Of a DNA stretch of 64,000 nucleotides, positions 8,383 through 17,077 are shown piece by piece. The notes beneath the pieces are model-generated. The model did no database searches and had not been told where the DNA came from. It was given only the letters and a program-made list of their open reading frames with translations. The position numbers and the translations under genes were made by a program. The DNA comes from Novosphingobium sediminis. Lineage in GTDB: Bacteria > Pseudomonadota > Alphaproteobacteria > Sphingomonadales > Sphingomonadaceae. Each line of letters starts with the position of its first letter. Within the stretch, counting starts at the first letter, position 1. The DNA lies in NCBI RefSeq assembly GCF_007991615.1, contig NZ_BJYR01000014.1:1-64000 (forward strand), written 5' to 3'.

Positions 8383-9684
8383 TTACAGGATATACTTCGA
8401 AAGGTCCGCATTCCCGGCGAGACCGCCCAGCCGCTCGCTCACATAAGCCGCGTCCACCGTCACCGTCGTCCCGCGCCGGTCTTCGGCCTCGAAGCTCACT
8501 TCATCGAGCAGCTTTTCCATCACCGTCTGCAGCCGCCGCGCGCCGATATTCTCGACTGTTTCGTTCACTTGCGCCGCGGTCTTCGCCACCGCACGGATCG
8601 CGTCCTCGGTGAACTCGACCTCTACCTGCTCGGTCGCCAGCAACGCGCGGTACTGCTCGACCAGATTGGCGCGTGTCGACGAGAGGATATGCACGAAGTC
8701 ATCCTCCGAAAGCGCCGCCAGTTCCACCCGGATCGGCAGGCGGCCCTGCAGTTCGGGGAGCATGTCGCTCGGCTTGGCCACATGAAACGCGCCCGATGCG
8801 ATGAACAGCACGTGGTCAGTCTTCATCGGCCCGTACTTGGTGGCGACCGTCGTGCCCTCGATCAGCGGCAGCAAATCGCGCTGCACGCCCTCGCGGCTCA
8901 CCGAACCGCCGCGCACGTCGCTCACCGCGATCTTGTCGATCTCGTCGATGAACACGATGCCATTCGTTTCGGCATTGATGAGCGCCGCCCGCGCGACATC
9001 GTCCTGATCCATCCGCTTTTCGGCTTCTTCGTCGACCAGCTTGTCCCACGCATCCGCCACGCGCAGTTTGCGGCGCTTCAGCGGCTTCTGGCCAAACGCC
9101 TTGCCCATCATCTCGGACAAGTTGATCATGCCGATCCCGCCTTGCATGCCCGGGATTTCCATCTGCTTGGCGGGCGTATCCTCCACCTCGATCTCGACTT
9201 CGACGTCGTTCATCGAGCCTTCAGTGATCCGCTGGCGGAAGCTCTCGCGCGTCGCTTCGCTCGCGCCGTCGCCCACCAGAGCCTTGAGCAGCCGGTCCAT
9301 TGCCGCCTTGCTCGCCGCCTCACGCACGGCTTCGCGCCGCCGGTCCTTTTCCAGCCGCACCGCTTCTTCAACCAGGTCGCGCGCGATCTGCTCCACATCG
9401 CGGCCTACATAGCCGACTTCGGTGAACTTGGTCGCCTCGACCTTCACGAACGGCGCATCCGCCAGCTTCGCCAGCCGCCGGCTGATCTCGGTCTTGCCGC
9501 AGCCCGTCGGCCCGATCATCAGGATGTTCTTCGGCGTCACCTCATCGCGCAATTCGGGCGAGAGCTTCTGCCGCCGCCAGCGATTGCGCAGCGCCACCGC
9601 AACAGCCTTCTTGGCATCGCGCTGGCCCACAATATGCGCATCGAGCGCGGCAACAATGGCTTTGGGAGTAAGGGTATCGGTCAT
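8383..9684 (-). CDS. hslU: ATP-dependent protease ATPase subunit HslU
   Basis: AAA+ unfoldase of 433 residues that feeds substrates to the HslV peptidase. Conserved features are the N-terminal [10 protein letters not shown] segment, Walker [10 protein letters not shown] near residue 57, the GYVGRDV pore loop near 90, an intermediate domain at roughly 110-240, Walker [10 protein letters not shown] near 250, and the family C-terminus ending in LSKYIL that docks into HslV. The ATG at 9684 gives [10 protein letters not shown], the usual N-terminus. A GTG four codons earlier is also possible. It lies downstream of hslV on the same strand with a 104-base gap that contains two strong hairpins. Heat-shock control is typical of the family, but no promoter was fixed. 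Confidence 0.97.
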   Translation of the reverse strand: MTDTLTPKAIVAALDAHIVGQRDAKKAVAVALRNRWRRQKLSPELRDEVTPKNILMIGPTGCGKTEISRRLAKLADAPFVKVEATKFTEVGYVGRDVEQIARDLVEEAVRLEKDRRREAVREAASKAAMDRLLKALVGDGASEATRESFRQRITEGSMNDVEVEIEVEDTPAKQMEIPGMQGGIGMINLSEMMGKAFGQKPLKRRKLRVADAWDKLVDEEAEKRMDQDDVARAALINAETNGIVFIDEIDKIAVSDVRGGSVSREGVQRDLLPLIEGTTVATKYGPMKTDHVLFIASGAFHVAKPSDMLPELQGRLPIRVELAALSEDDFVHILSSTRANLVEQYRALLATEQVEVEFTEDAIRAVAKTAAQVNETVENIGARRLQTVMEKLLDEVSFEAEDRRGTTVTVDAAYVSERLGGLAGNADLSKYIL

Positions 9685-9698
9685 GGAATCTCTCACTT

Positions 9699-9755
9699 CC
9701 CTCCCACTCGCGGGAGGGCGTTTCCTGTCTTCTCCCCTCCCGCTTGCGGGAGGGG
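9699..9755. repeat. Two REP-like hairpins between hslV and hslU
   Basis: Two GC-rich palindromes lie in tandem: CCCTCCC/GGGAGGG at 9699-9718 with a six-base loop, and a 10-base stem CCCCTCCCGC/GCGGGAGGGG at 9734-9755 with a two-base loop. A tail reading TCGGGGTGGG follows. This pattern resembles widespread proteobacterial REP sequences. Its place inside an operon suggests an effect on relative expression of hslV and hslU. Confidence 0.75.
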
Positions 9756-9788
9756 TCGGGGTGGGCTTGTTCGCGGCAGCCGCCGCGC

Positions 9789-10346
9789 TCAGATTTCTTC
9801 CAGCGTCACGCGGTCATTGGTGAAGACGCAGACCTCGGCCGCAACCTGCATGGCCCGCCGCGCGATCTTTTCGGCATCGTCCTCGTAGGGATCGAGCGCC
9901 CGCGCCGCCGCCAGCGCATAGTTCCCGCCCGAACCGATGGCGGCAATCCCGCCTTCCGGCTCGAGCACATCGCCATTGCCGGTAAGGATCAGCATCGTCT
10001 CGGCATCCGCGACGATCATCAGCGCTTCCAGATTGCGCAGGTACTTGTCGGTGCGCCAGTCCTTGGCGAGCTCAACCGCAGCGCGCATCAATTGTCCGCG
10101 ATGCTGCTCCAGCTTGCGCTCCAGCCGCTCGAAGAGAGTGAAGGCGTCAGCGGTGGCGCCCGCGAATCCGGCAATCACCTTGCCTTCCCCGATGCGCCGA
10201 ACCTTGCGCGCATTGGGCTTCATCACGGTGTTGCCCATGGAAACCTGCCCGTCACCGGCAATGACGGTGCGGCCGTTCTTCTTGACGCCGATGATGGTCG
10301 TTCCGTGCCACTGCACGAGCCCGTGGGCTGAATGGGAGTCTGTCAT
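9789..10346 (-). CDS. hslV: ATP-dependent protease peptidase subunit HslV
   Basis: Proteasome-like threonine peptidase of 185 residues, partner of HslU. The nucleophile is the first Thr of GTTIIGVKK, with the conserved [11 protein letters not shown] segment following and the [11 protein letters not shown] motif near residue 125. The coding frame starts at the ATG at 10346 and adds about 15 residues before the catalytic Thr, longer than the single Met of E. coli HslV. Such extensions are common in alphaproteobacteria and would have to be removed for activity. It is first in the hslVU operon. Confidence 0.96.
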   Translation of the reverse strand: MTDSHSAHGLVQWHGTTIIGVKKNGRTVIAGDGQVSMGNTVMKPNARKVRRIGEGKVIAGFAGATADAFTLFERLERKLEQHRGQLMRAAVELAKDWRTDKYLRNLEALMIVADAETMLILTGNGDVLEPEGGIAAIGSGGNYALAAARALDPYEDDAEKIARRAMQVAAEVCVFTNDRVTLEEI

Positions 10347-10390
10347 GCGCCCGATATGGGAGGCGCATTTTGCCATTCAAGCCGAAGCGA

Positions 10391-10897
10391 TCAGCTGCCG
10401 TTCGGACCGGAACCCTGCGGACCGCCGCCGACACCGCCCTGGCCCGGAATCGCGCCAACCGAACCGATGTTGCCGAACAGATCCTCGAAGAAGCTGCGGT
10501 TGCGGCCCAGCGTCGGCGTCTTGTGGCCGTCCGGGTTCAGCGAGACGACCTTTTCCATGCCGCGCCGATCGACGGAGGCGACATTGCCCTTCTCGTCGAA
10601 GCTCACCATCAGCACGTTCTGCGTTTTCGCCTGCGGCCGTTTGAACGGGCGCTGCTTGGTGTCGATCGAGACGTAGTACCAGATCTGCTTGCCGAACTCG
10701 CTCTTGAAGGTCGGCTGGCCCAGCGCCCGCTCGACCGAAGTGCGGTTGTCGATACCGGGCTGGACCGAACCCGTCAGCGCCGGATCGATCAGATAGCCAC
10801 GGTGGTCCTTGATGCTGGCGCAGCCGCCGGCCATCAGCGTCAGCGCACCCAGCGCCGATGCTGCCAGCAGTCTCGTGTTCCAGCCCTTGCCAAGCAT
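10391..10897 (-). CDS. bamE: Outer-membrane assembly lipoprotein BamE
   Basis: Lipoprotein of 168 residues with a signal peptide and lipobox LMAGGC (Cys ~26), followed by the SmpA/OmlA fold: DPALTGSVQPG, the ALGQPTF segment, WYYVS, and KNVLMVSFDEKG-like strands. BamE stabilises the BAM complex that inserts beta-barrels. The C-terminus is a Gly/Pro-rich low-complexity tail. The gene is divergent from the cytochrome c chaperone gene at 11088, a pairing often seen in alphaproteobacteria. Confidence 0.9.
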   Translation of the reverse strand: MLGKGWNTRLLAASALGALTLMAGGCASIKDHRGYLIDPALTGSVQPGIDNRTSVERALGQPTFKSEFGKQIWYYVSIDTKQRPFKRPQAKTQNVLMVSFDEKGNVASVDRRGMEKVVSLNPDGHKTPTLGRNRSFFEDLFGNIGSVGAIPGQGGVGGGPQGSGPNGS

Positions 10898-11087
10898 GCT
10901 TCACTCCGAATTCACCGGGCCGCCGACGTTGCCGCCGTGCCCATCGGGGCGTTTGCCAATTGGCCCGCGCACCCTATATCGCCGTCTATCGCCACGTGCC
11001 TTACGGTGCACGGCGCGTTACTGCAATGGCGCTCAGCCGCTTTCCCAGCCCTGAACCGCGCCGCAAGCCAAGAAGGACGCCATCCCC

Positions 11088-11603
11088 ATGTCATTCCTCG
11101 CCCGCCTCTTCGGCACTCGCCAGGATGATCGCGATTCGGTGCGCGAACTGTGGCACCGCACCGTCGCCATCGCGCGCGAGAAGGAATGGTACCGCGATTG
11201 CGGCGTGGCTGACACGCTCGCCGGGCGGTTCGACATGATCACGCTGGTGCTCAGCCTCGTCATGCTGCGGATGGAGCGCGAGGAAGAATTGATCGCTCCC
11301 AGCGCCCGGCTCACCGAACTGTTCGTCGAAGACATGGACGGCCAGCTGCGCGAACAGGGGGTGGGCGATGTCGTCGTTGGCAAGCACATCGGCAAGCTGA
11401 TGGGAACGCTCGGCGGCCGCCTCGGCGCCTACCGGGAAGGCCTTGCCGGTGGTGAGGACACCATGGCCGAGGCCGTCCGCCGCAATGTCACGCTCACATC
11501 GGGCACCGATCCGCTCCTCACCGCCCAGCGCGCCCGCGCGTTTGCGGCGGGGCTCGCGCTGGTCCCCGGCTTCCGCGTGCTTGCCGGAGAAATCGGACGA
11601 TGA
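11088..11603 (+). CDS. Ubiquinol-cytochrome c chaperone (CBP3-like)
   Basis: Protein of 171 residues of the CBP3/UbiC-chaperone family, homologous to the mitochondrial factor needed for assembly of cytochrome b of complex III. Typical features are an N-terminal RLFG segment, WYRDCGVADT, the GRFDMITL motif, LFVEDMDGQLRE and the KHIGKLMGTLGGRLGAY block. The start is an ATG preceded by AAGAAGGAC. Its stop overlaps the start of the DUF177 gene by four bases (ATGA), so the two are translationally coupled. Confidence 0.88.
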   Translation: MSFLARLFGTRQDDRDSVRELWHRTVAIAREKEWYRDCGVADTLAGRFDMITLVLSLVMLRMEREEELIAPSARLTELFVEDMDGQLREQGVGDVVVGKHIGKLMGTLGGRLGAYREGLAGGEDTMAEAVRRNVTLTSGTDPLLTAQRARAFAAGLALVPGFRVLAGEIGR

Positions 11604-12118
11604 CCGCGCCGGAGCCGGAATACAGCCATCTGGTCGATCTGCGCCAGATCACCGATGCGCCGCTCACGCTTGTGGCCGACGAAGCCGCCCGCCGCCGCCT
11701 TGCGGGACGCTTCGGTATAACGGCCATTTCCGCGCTGGAGGCCACTGTCCAGCTCGTGCGTGAGGGCGAGCAGGTGACCGCCACCGGCCGCCTCGTTGCC
11801 GATGTCATCCAGGCCTGCCGCGTCTCGGCAGAGGACTTGCCCGTCCATATCGACGAGCCCATCCACATGCGCTTCGTGCCTCCTGCGGGTGCCATCACGC
11901 CGGACGAAGAAATCGAACTCACCGCCGACGATTGCGACGAGATCGAATATGAAGGCACTGCCTTCGATCTCGGCGAAGCGATCGCGCAGACCCTCGCGCT
12001 AGCCATAGATCCCTTTGCCGAAGGCCCGAACGCGGACGCCTTTCGCGCCGAACATGGCCTCAATGATACCGCCAAATCCGGCCCCTTCGCCGCCCTTGCG
12101 GCACTGAAGAAGGACTGA
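11600..12118 (+). CDS. DUF177 (YceD family) protein
   Basis: Acidic protein of 172 residues of the YceD/DUF177 family, which in other bacteria and plastids is linked to 23S rRNA processing and usually sits beside rpmF. The family core is visible: VIQACRVSAEDLPVHI, the FVP segment, and DLGEAIAQTLALAIDPF near the C-terminus. The C-terminal FAALAALKKD matches the family. Here rpmF is absent and a MATE transporter gene follows four bases later. Coupled to the chaperone gene by an ATGA overlap. Confidence 0.85.
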   Translation: MTAPEPEYSHLVDLRQITDAPLTLVADEAARRRLAGRFGITAISALEATVQLVREGEQVTATGRLVADVIQACRVSAEDLPVHIDEPIHMRFVPPAGAITPDEEIELTADDCDEIEYEGTAFDLGEAIAQTLALAIDPFAEGPNADAFRAEHGLNDTAKSGPFAALAALKKD

Positions 12119-12122
12119 TCCG

Positions 12123-13616
12123 GTGGACCAGCCCACGTCACCCGCGCGCACCACGCCAGGTGCGGGGCCAATGCGCGGCCCAAAGGGTGGCCACCGCGAC
12201 CTGACGCAGGGCCCCATCCTCTCCACCTTGCTGATCTTCTCCGCGCCAACGCTCGCCTCGAACATCCTTCAGGCACTCAATGGTTCGGTCAATTCGGTCT
12301 GGGTCGGCCGCCTGCTCGGCGATTCCGCGCTCGCGGCCACCGCCAATGCCAATGTCGTGATGTTCCTGCTGTTCGCCGCCGTTTTCGGCTTCGGCATGGC
12401 CGCCACGGTCAAGGTCGGGCAGGCGTTCGGCGCAGGCAACGTCGATGCCGCGCGCCGCACCTTCGGCACCGCCATCGGCCTTTGCGTCGGCCTCAGCCTT
12501 GTCCTCGCGCCGCTCGGCTGGTTGCTCACCCCGCATCTCCTGCATGCGATGAGCACCCCGCCAGAAATCTTCGGCTTCGCACTCATCTACCTGCGGCTGA
12601 TCTTCGTCGCGATGCCCGCGTCCACCATCACCGTCATCATGGGCATGGGCCTGCGCGGCGCTGGGGACGCGCAGACATCGCTGCGCTTCATGATCGTCTC
12701 GGTCGTGCTCGATGTCGGGCTCAACCCGCTGCTGATCGGCGGCTTTGGCCCGATTCCGCCGCTTGGCATCGCAGGCTCCGCGCTCGCCACCGCCATCGCC
12801 GCCTATGTCTCGATGGCCGGCCTCATCATCTACGTCTATGCCAAGAGCCTGCCGCTGCGCTTGCGCGGGCGGGAACTGGCCTATCTGATCCCGCACCCCG
12901 CAGAGCTGCGCTACATCCTCACCAAGGGCCTGCCGATGGGCGCGCAGATGCTGATGATCTCGGCCTCGGGCCTCATCATCATCGGCCTCGTCAATCAGGA
13001 AGGCGCGATGACGAGCGCGGCCTATGGCGCCTCGCTGCAGGTCTGGACCTACCTGCAAATGCCCGCGATGGCGATTTCCGCTGCGCTCAGCGCGATGGCG
13101 GCACAAACCATCGGCGCCGGCCTTGTCAGCCGCCTTGGCAAGATCACCCGCGCGGGGCTCATCCTCAACGTCTCGATCACCGGCGCGCTGACACTGCTGC
13201 TGCTCGCCTTCGACCGCCCGGTGCTCACCCTGTTCCTCGGCCCGACCAGCCCCGCGGTCGATGCCGCGCGCCACATCCAGTTCCTCGGGAGCTGGAGCTA
13301 CATCCTGTTCGGCATGACCATCGTCCTGTTCGGCACGATGCGCGCCGGCGGTGTCGTCATCACCCCGATCGTGATCCTCGGCATCGCGATGTACCCGGTC
13401 CGCCTCGGTTTCTACGCCCTCGCCTACCCCAAGCTCGGCCCCGATGCGCTGTGGCTGTCCTTCCCGGTCGGCTCCGCCGCCGCGCTGATGATGGCCACTT
13501 ACGCCTATCGCCGCCCCGGCTGGCGCCAACACGCCCGCGTCGTCGATCAGGACGAATGCAGCGAGGAAGCGCAGGCCGATGGCGATTGCTCGGGCCGCAT
13601 GGCACCTTCGCTTTAG
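12123..13616 (+). CDS. MATE-family multidrug/Na+ or H+ antiporter
   Basis: Integral membrane protein of 497 residues with 12 predicted helices in two similar halves, the MATE layout. It probably expels cationic toxins or metabolites in exchange for Na+ or H+. The GMGLRGAGDAQTSL stretch after helix 4 and the matching AGGVV segment in the second half are family-like. The start is a GTG at 12123, just four bases after the DUF177 stop. The C-terminal 25 residues are hydrophilic and acidic with two cysteines, which is unusual but short. Its end overlaps the convergent LysR gene by four bases. Confidence 0.88.
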   Translation: MDQPTSPARTTPGAGPMRGPKGGHRDLTQGPILSTLLIFSAPTLASNILQALNGSVNSVWVGRLLGDSALAATANANVVMFLLFAAVFGFGMAATVKVGQAFGAGNVDAARRTFGTAIGLCVGLSLVLAPLGWLLTPHLLHAMSTPPEIFGFALIYLRLIFVAMPASTITVIMGMGLRGAGDAQTSLRFMIVSVVLDVGLNPLLIGGFGPIPPLGIAGSALATAIAAYVSMAGLIIYVYAKSLPLRLRGRELAYLIPHPAELRYILTKGLPMGAQMLMISASGLIIIGLVNQEGAMTSAAYGASLQVWTYLQMPAMAISAALSAMAAQTIGAGLVSRLGKITRAGLILNVSITGALTLLLLAFDRPVLTLFLGPTSPAVDAARHIQFLGSWSYILFGMTIVLFGTMRAGGVVITPIVILGIAMYPVRLGFYALAYPKLGPDALWLSFPVGSAAALMMATYAYRRPGWRQHARVVDQDECSEEAQADGDCSGRMAPSL

Positions 13617-14500
13617 GCCGCCTCAGCAAACATCCGGGCTTCGGCCAACAGCCACTGCCTGAAAATTGCGGCACTTCGCGAAGGCGCCCGCCCCTTCGCG
13701 CAAAGCAGCCAGTAGGCAGCACCATCCGGCGCTGACACCACCGGCAGCGGCGCAATCAGGGCTCCGGTGCGCAGCCGCTCGCGAACCAGCGAGAGCCGGC
13801 CCATCGCAACCCCCTGCCCTTCAGCGGCAGCCTGCAGCACGAGGTTGTAGTCCACCAGTTGCAGCGTCCGTGCCTCGGCCAGATCCACCCCGCAGGCCTC
13901 TGCCCAGACCTGCCAATCCGTCTCACGGCGGCTCAGCAGTAGGGTGTGCCGCAAGACATCGCGCGGCTCGCGCAGCGGTTTGATGTTGCCGCTCAGCACC
14001 GGCGTCACCGCCTCGCGCATCAGGCATTCCGCCTCCAGCCCGGGCCAGTCAGGTGCGCCATAGCGAATGGCGAGGTCAGCCGTCCCTTGGCCAAGATCCA
14101 CGGTTTCCAGACTGGGATCGAGGTCCACCACGATATCGGGATTGAGCGCGCGCAAGCGCGGCAGACGCGGCACCAGCCAATTGGCGGCGAATGACGGCAG
14201 CAGGCTTACCCGGACGGTAGAAGGATCGCCCCGCACCTCGCGCACCCCCGCCTCGATCGCTGCAAAACCGGCATCGACCCGCGCGAGGAATGACCGCCCC
14301 GCAGGCGTCAGCGAGATCGTGCGCCCGTGCCGCTCGAACAGCGCAGTGCCAAGGTAATCCTCCAGCTGCTTCACATGATGGCTCACCGCGCTTTGCGTGA
14401 TGAGCAGCTCCTCCCCCGCCTTGCGAAAGCTGAGCAGCCGCCCGACCGCAGCGAAAGCTCGCAGCGATGGCAGGGGCGGAAGTGTAGCCGATCTTCGCAT
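13613..14500 (-). CDS. LysR-type regulator (GcvA-like)
   Basis: Transcriptional regulator of 295 residues. The winged helix-turn-helix occupies residues ~6-65 (LRAFAAVGRLLSFRKAGEEL, then ITQSAVSHHVKQLE) and a GcvA-type effector domain follows (the RPRL segment and LAIRYG near residue 145). It is divergent from the SnoaL-like/PhzF/cyclodeaminase genes, the classical arrangement for a LysR protein and its targets, so control of that operon is likely. The ATG at 14500 is preferred to a TTG two codons earlier. Confidence 0.9.
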   Translation of the reverse strand: MRRSATLPPLPSLRAFAAVGRLLSFRKAGEELLITQSAVSHHVKQLEDYLGTALFERHGRTISLTPAGRSFLARVDAGFAAIEAGVREVRGDPSTVRVSLLPSFAANWLVPRLPRLRALNPDIVVDLDPSLETVDLGQGTADLAIRYGAPDWPGLEAECLMREAVTPVLSGNIKPLREPRDVLRHTLLLSRRETDWQVWAEACGVDLAEARTLQLVDYNLVLQAAAEGQGVAMGRLSLVRERLRTGALIAPLPVVSAPDGAAYWLLCAKGRAPSRSAAIFRQWLLAEARMFAEAA

Positions 14501-14645
14501 GGACAACCCGTTCCCGGTGGATGGCTCACGGCCTTACACCGCCGCCCACTCATGAGCCAGATCGATCACATCCGCACCTGCTTTGAATTGGTCCGCCCGC
14601 CACAAACGCGCGAAAATGCCGGCCGCAACAACAGGACGATGGACG

Positions 14646-15167
14646 ATGCAGTTTCCGCTTTTGACGACTGTGATGATGATTGCCTGCGCGGCTGCACCCG
14701 CCAGCGCAAGTCCGCGCGCGCAAGAGGTACCTAAGGCGGTCGTGCAAGGCTTCCTCGATACCGTCCGCACCGGGCGCGATCCCGATGCCGCCGCGCGTTA
14801 TTTCGCGCCGCAAGTCCTTGCCCATCAGATGACCTCGGAAGGCCAAACCACCGTGGTGCGCACGCCGCAAGACTATGCCGCGCATATCCGCGAATTTCTC
14901 GCAACTTACGGCCAGTTTTCCCTCGAGGTTGCAGATGTGATCGCGGATGGAGACCGGGTCTTCGTGTGGTGGCGCCAGCATGGCCATCACGTCGGCCCGG
15001 TCAATGGCGAACACCCCACCGGCGCTCCGCTGACCTCAATCGCGGCTGCGGTCTATCTCGTCCGCAGCGGCCGGATCACCGAATACTGGATCCTCGAAGA
15101 TCGCAAGGGGCTCGATATCCAGCTCCAGCGGCTCGCCGAGCAATCTCCAATCCCCACTCATCCTTGA
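14646..15167 (+). CDS. SnoaL-like/NTF2-fold secreted protein
   Basis: Protein of 173 residues with a cleavable signal peptide (LLTTVMMIACAAAPASA) followed by a SnoaL-type cone fold: VVQGFLDTVRTG, RYFAPQVLAHQMT, a middle VADVIADGDRVFVWWR segment and a C-terminal RITEYWILED strand. Such proteins include polyketide cyclases and hydrolase-like enzymes that bind small hydrophobic ligands. It starts 15 bases before phzF and should be in the same operon. The ATG at 14646 follows AGGACGATGG. Ligand or reaction unknown. Confidence 0.75.
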   Translation: MQFPLLTTVMMIACAAAPASASPRAQEVPKAVVQGFLDTVRTGRDPDAAARYFAPQVLAHQMTSEGQTTVVRTPQDYAAHIREFLATYGQFSLEVADVIADGDRVFVWWRQHGHHVGPVNGEHPTGAPLTSIAAAVYLVRSGRITEYWILEDRKGLDIQLQRLAEQSPIPTHP

Positions 15168-15182
15168 TCCGCAGGTCGCCCC

Positions 15183-16061
15183 ATGCCCAGCCTTGATTAC
15201 GTTCACGTCGATGTTTTTGCCGACGCTCCACTTCGCGGCAACAGCCTGCCCGTCTTCCACGATGCACCCGATCTTGCCTCATCGACCTTGCTGGCGATCA
15301 CGCAGGAGCTGCGCCATTTCGAGGCGATCTTCCTGCAACCGACTGGGGAGGCCAATTTCATGCGGGCGCGCATCTTCGATCTCTTCGAGGAACTTGCCTT
15401 CGCCGGCCACCCGCTGATCGGCGCGGCTGCCGTGTTGCAACACCGCGCCGCTCCGGCCACCTCGGGCGAGTGGACCTTCGCGCTCTCCGACCGGCAGGTC
15501 AGCGTCCGCGTGACGCATGGCGAAGGTGGCTACTTCGGCTTGCTCGATCAGGGAGCGCCCCGGTTTCTGGGCACGGTGGATGCGCGCGCGGAAATCGCCG
15601 CCGCGTTCGGACTTGGCGCCGAAGATCTCGATGATCGGCTGCCGATCGAATTCGCCAGCACAGGGCTGGACTACATGGTGATCCCACTGCGACCAGACCG
15701 CATCGGCACCGCCCGAATTGGTGCGGACATCACCGCGCTGTTGCGGGGCCACGGCGCGCAGTTTGCCGTCCTGCTCGATCCCGCCGCGCGCGAGATCCGG
15801 CACTGGAACAACGATGGCATCGTCGAGGATGTCGCCACCGGCAGCGCCGCCGGCGTCGTCGGCGCCTATTGCCGCAAGCACGGTATCACGCAGCCGGGTG
15901 AACCACTCCTTCTCGCCCAAGGCCGGTTCGCCGGGCGGCCAAGCCAGTTGGAAGTATCAGCCGAGAGCGAAGGGCAGACGATCACCCGGGTCCTCGTCGG
16001 CGGGCCTGTCGCGTTCGTCGGGCGCGGCGCGCTCGATTTCATCCCGGAGCCACTCGCATGA
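15183..16061 (+). CDS. PhzF-family isomerase
   Basis: Protein of 292 residues of the PhzF family, which shares the diaminopimelate epimerase fold and includes isomerases and epimerases. Conserved elements are VDVFADAPLRGNSLPVF at the N-terminus, the catalytic Glu in ELRHFEAIFL near residue 45, FAGHPLIGAA, and a glycine-rich DVATGSAAG near residue 220. No other phenazine genes are nearby, so phenazine synthesis is unlikely. Being translationally coupled (ATGA) to a cyclodeaminase-like gene suggests an amino-acid or imino-acid substrate. Confidence 0.85.
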   Translation: MPSLDYVHVDVFADAPLRGNSLPVFHDAPDLASSTLLAITQELRHFEAIFLQPTGEANFMRARIFDLFEELAFAGHPLIGAAAVLQHRAAPATSGEWTFALSDRQVSVRVTHGEGGYFGLLDQGAPRFLGTVDARAEIAAAFGLGAEDLDDRLPIEFASTGLDYMVIPLRPDRIGTARIGADITALLRGHGAQFAVLLDPAAREIRHWNNDGIVEDVATGSAAGVVGAYCRKHGITQPGEPLLLAQGRFAGRPSQLEVSAESEGQTITRVLVGGPVAFVGRGALDFIPEPLA

Positions 16062-17020
16062 AGGCGCCGCCATTCGTCACCGCCGCAGAACTGCGCAAGG
16101 CACTGGGGTTTGCCGGGCTGATCGAGCCGGTGGCCGATGCATTCCGCCGAACCAGCATTGGCGAGGCGCATAACGGGATGATCATGCTTGTCCCGGGCGA
16201 AACCGCGGCGGCCGGCGATGTCTATGTAAAGACCGGTGTTCTCAAGGACGAGGCGATCTTCATCGTCAAGGTCGCTCCGTGGTTTGCCGCAAACGCTGCC
16301 GCCGGTGCGCCGCAAGGCGGCTTCGTTGCCGCGGTCGACAGCCTCACCGGATACACACGGGCGATCCTTGCCGACGAGCACTACCTTTCAGACATCCGCA
16401 CCGCTGCTGCTGGCGCCGTTGCCGCGCGGTTGTTCGCTCCGGCGCAAGTCGAGACCGCTGCCGTGCTCGGCGCCGGGGTGCAGGCCTGGTGGCAGACCCT
16501 CGCGCTGTTTCACGAGCGTCCCTTCAGGCGCCTACTGGTCTGGGCGCGCGATGCCGGGAAAGCAGACAGGCTGATCGACCGTCTCGCCGCAGAGCTGCCC
16601 GATGTGGTGTTCGAACGCGCGCGATCTGCCGAAGAAGCCGTCTGCAGCGCCGAAGTGGTCATCACGGCGACACTCGCCCGCCAGCCAGTCCTGCGCGGCG
16701 CGTGGCTGCGCCCCGGCCAGCACATCACCGCAGTGGGCGCGGACGATCCCACCAAATGCGAACTCGACCGGGAAGCCCTCCAACGTGCGCGGGTGTTTGT
16801 AGATGAACGGGCCACCGCCATGGCCAACGGCGATATTCACGCCGCCGCTTCAACCGATGCCGACCGTGCCGCGCTGATCCATGCCGAAATCGGCGAGGTC
16901 CTTGCCCATCCGGCAAGAGGGCGGACATCCGAGGATGGAATCACGATCGCAAAGCTTGTCGGGATCGGGGCGCAGGATGTGGCGGCGGTGACCGCCGCGC
17001 TCAAGGCGCTGAAACTCTGA
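16058..17020 (+). CDS. Ornithine cyclodeaminase/mu-crystallin family enzyme
   Basis: NAD(P)-dependent enzyme of 320 residues. Family marks are VYVKTGV, the substrate-binding LADEHYLSDIRTAAAGAV region near residue 115, a Rossmann core with AVLGAGVQAWWQ near 140, and ITAVGADDPTKCEL near 225. Relatives catalyse ornithine cyclodeamination, ketimine or pyrroline-2-carboxylate reduction, or alanine dehydrogenation, so the substrate cannot be chosen from sequence alone. Its start overlaps the phzF stop by four bases. With PhzF it could form a two-step epimerisation/reduction route. Confidence 0.85.
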   Translation: MKAPPFVTAAELRKALGFAGLIEPVADAFRRTSIGEAHNGMIMLVPGETAAAGDVYVKTGVLKDEAIFIVKVAPWFAANAAAGAPQGGFVAAVDSLTGYTRAILADEHYLSDIRTAAAGAVAARLFAPAQVETAAVLGAGVQAWWQTLALFHERPFRRLLVWARDAGKADRLIDRLAAELPDVVFERARSAEEAVCSAEVVITATLARQPVLRGAWLRPGQHITAVGADDPTKCELDREALQRARVFVDERATAMANGDIHAAASTDADRAALIHAEIGEVLAHPARGRTSEDGITIAKLVGIGAQDVAAVTAALKALKL

Positions 17021-17077
17021 CGTTGCCGGGCGCCGGAACACGCCAGCGCAGCCCGGCCACTGAAGGCGTCCCCGCCG

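Noticed and set aside
15183..17020. Phenazine biosynthesis locus
   Set aside because: PhzF-type proteins are widespread and no phzA, phzB, phzC, phzD, phzE or phzG homologues are present.
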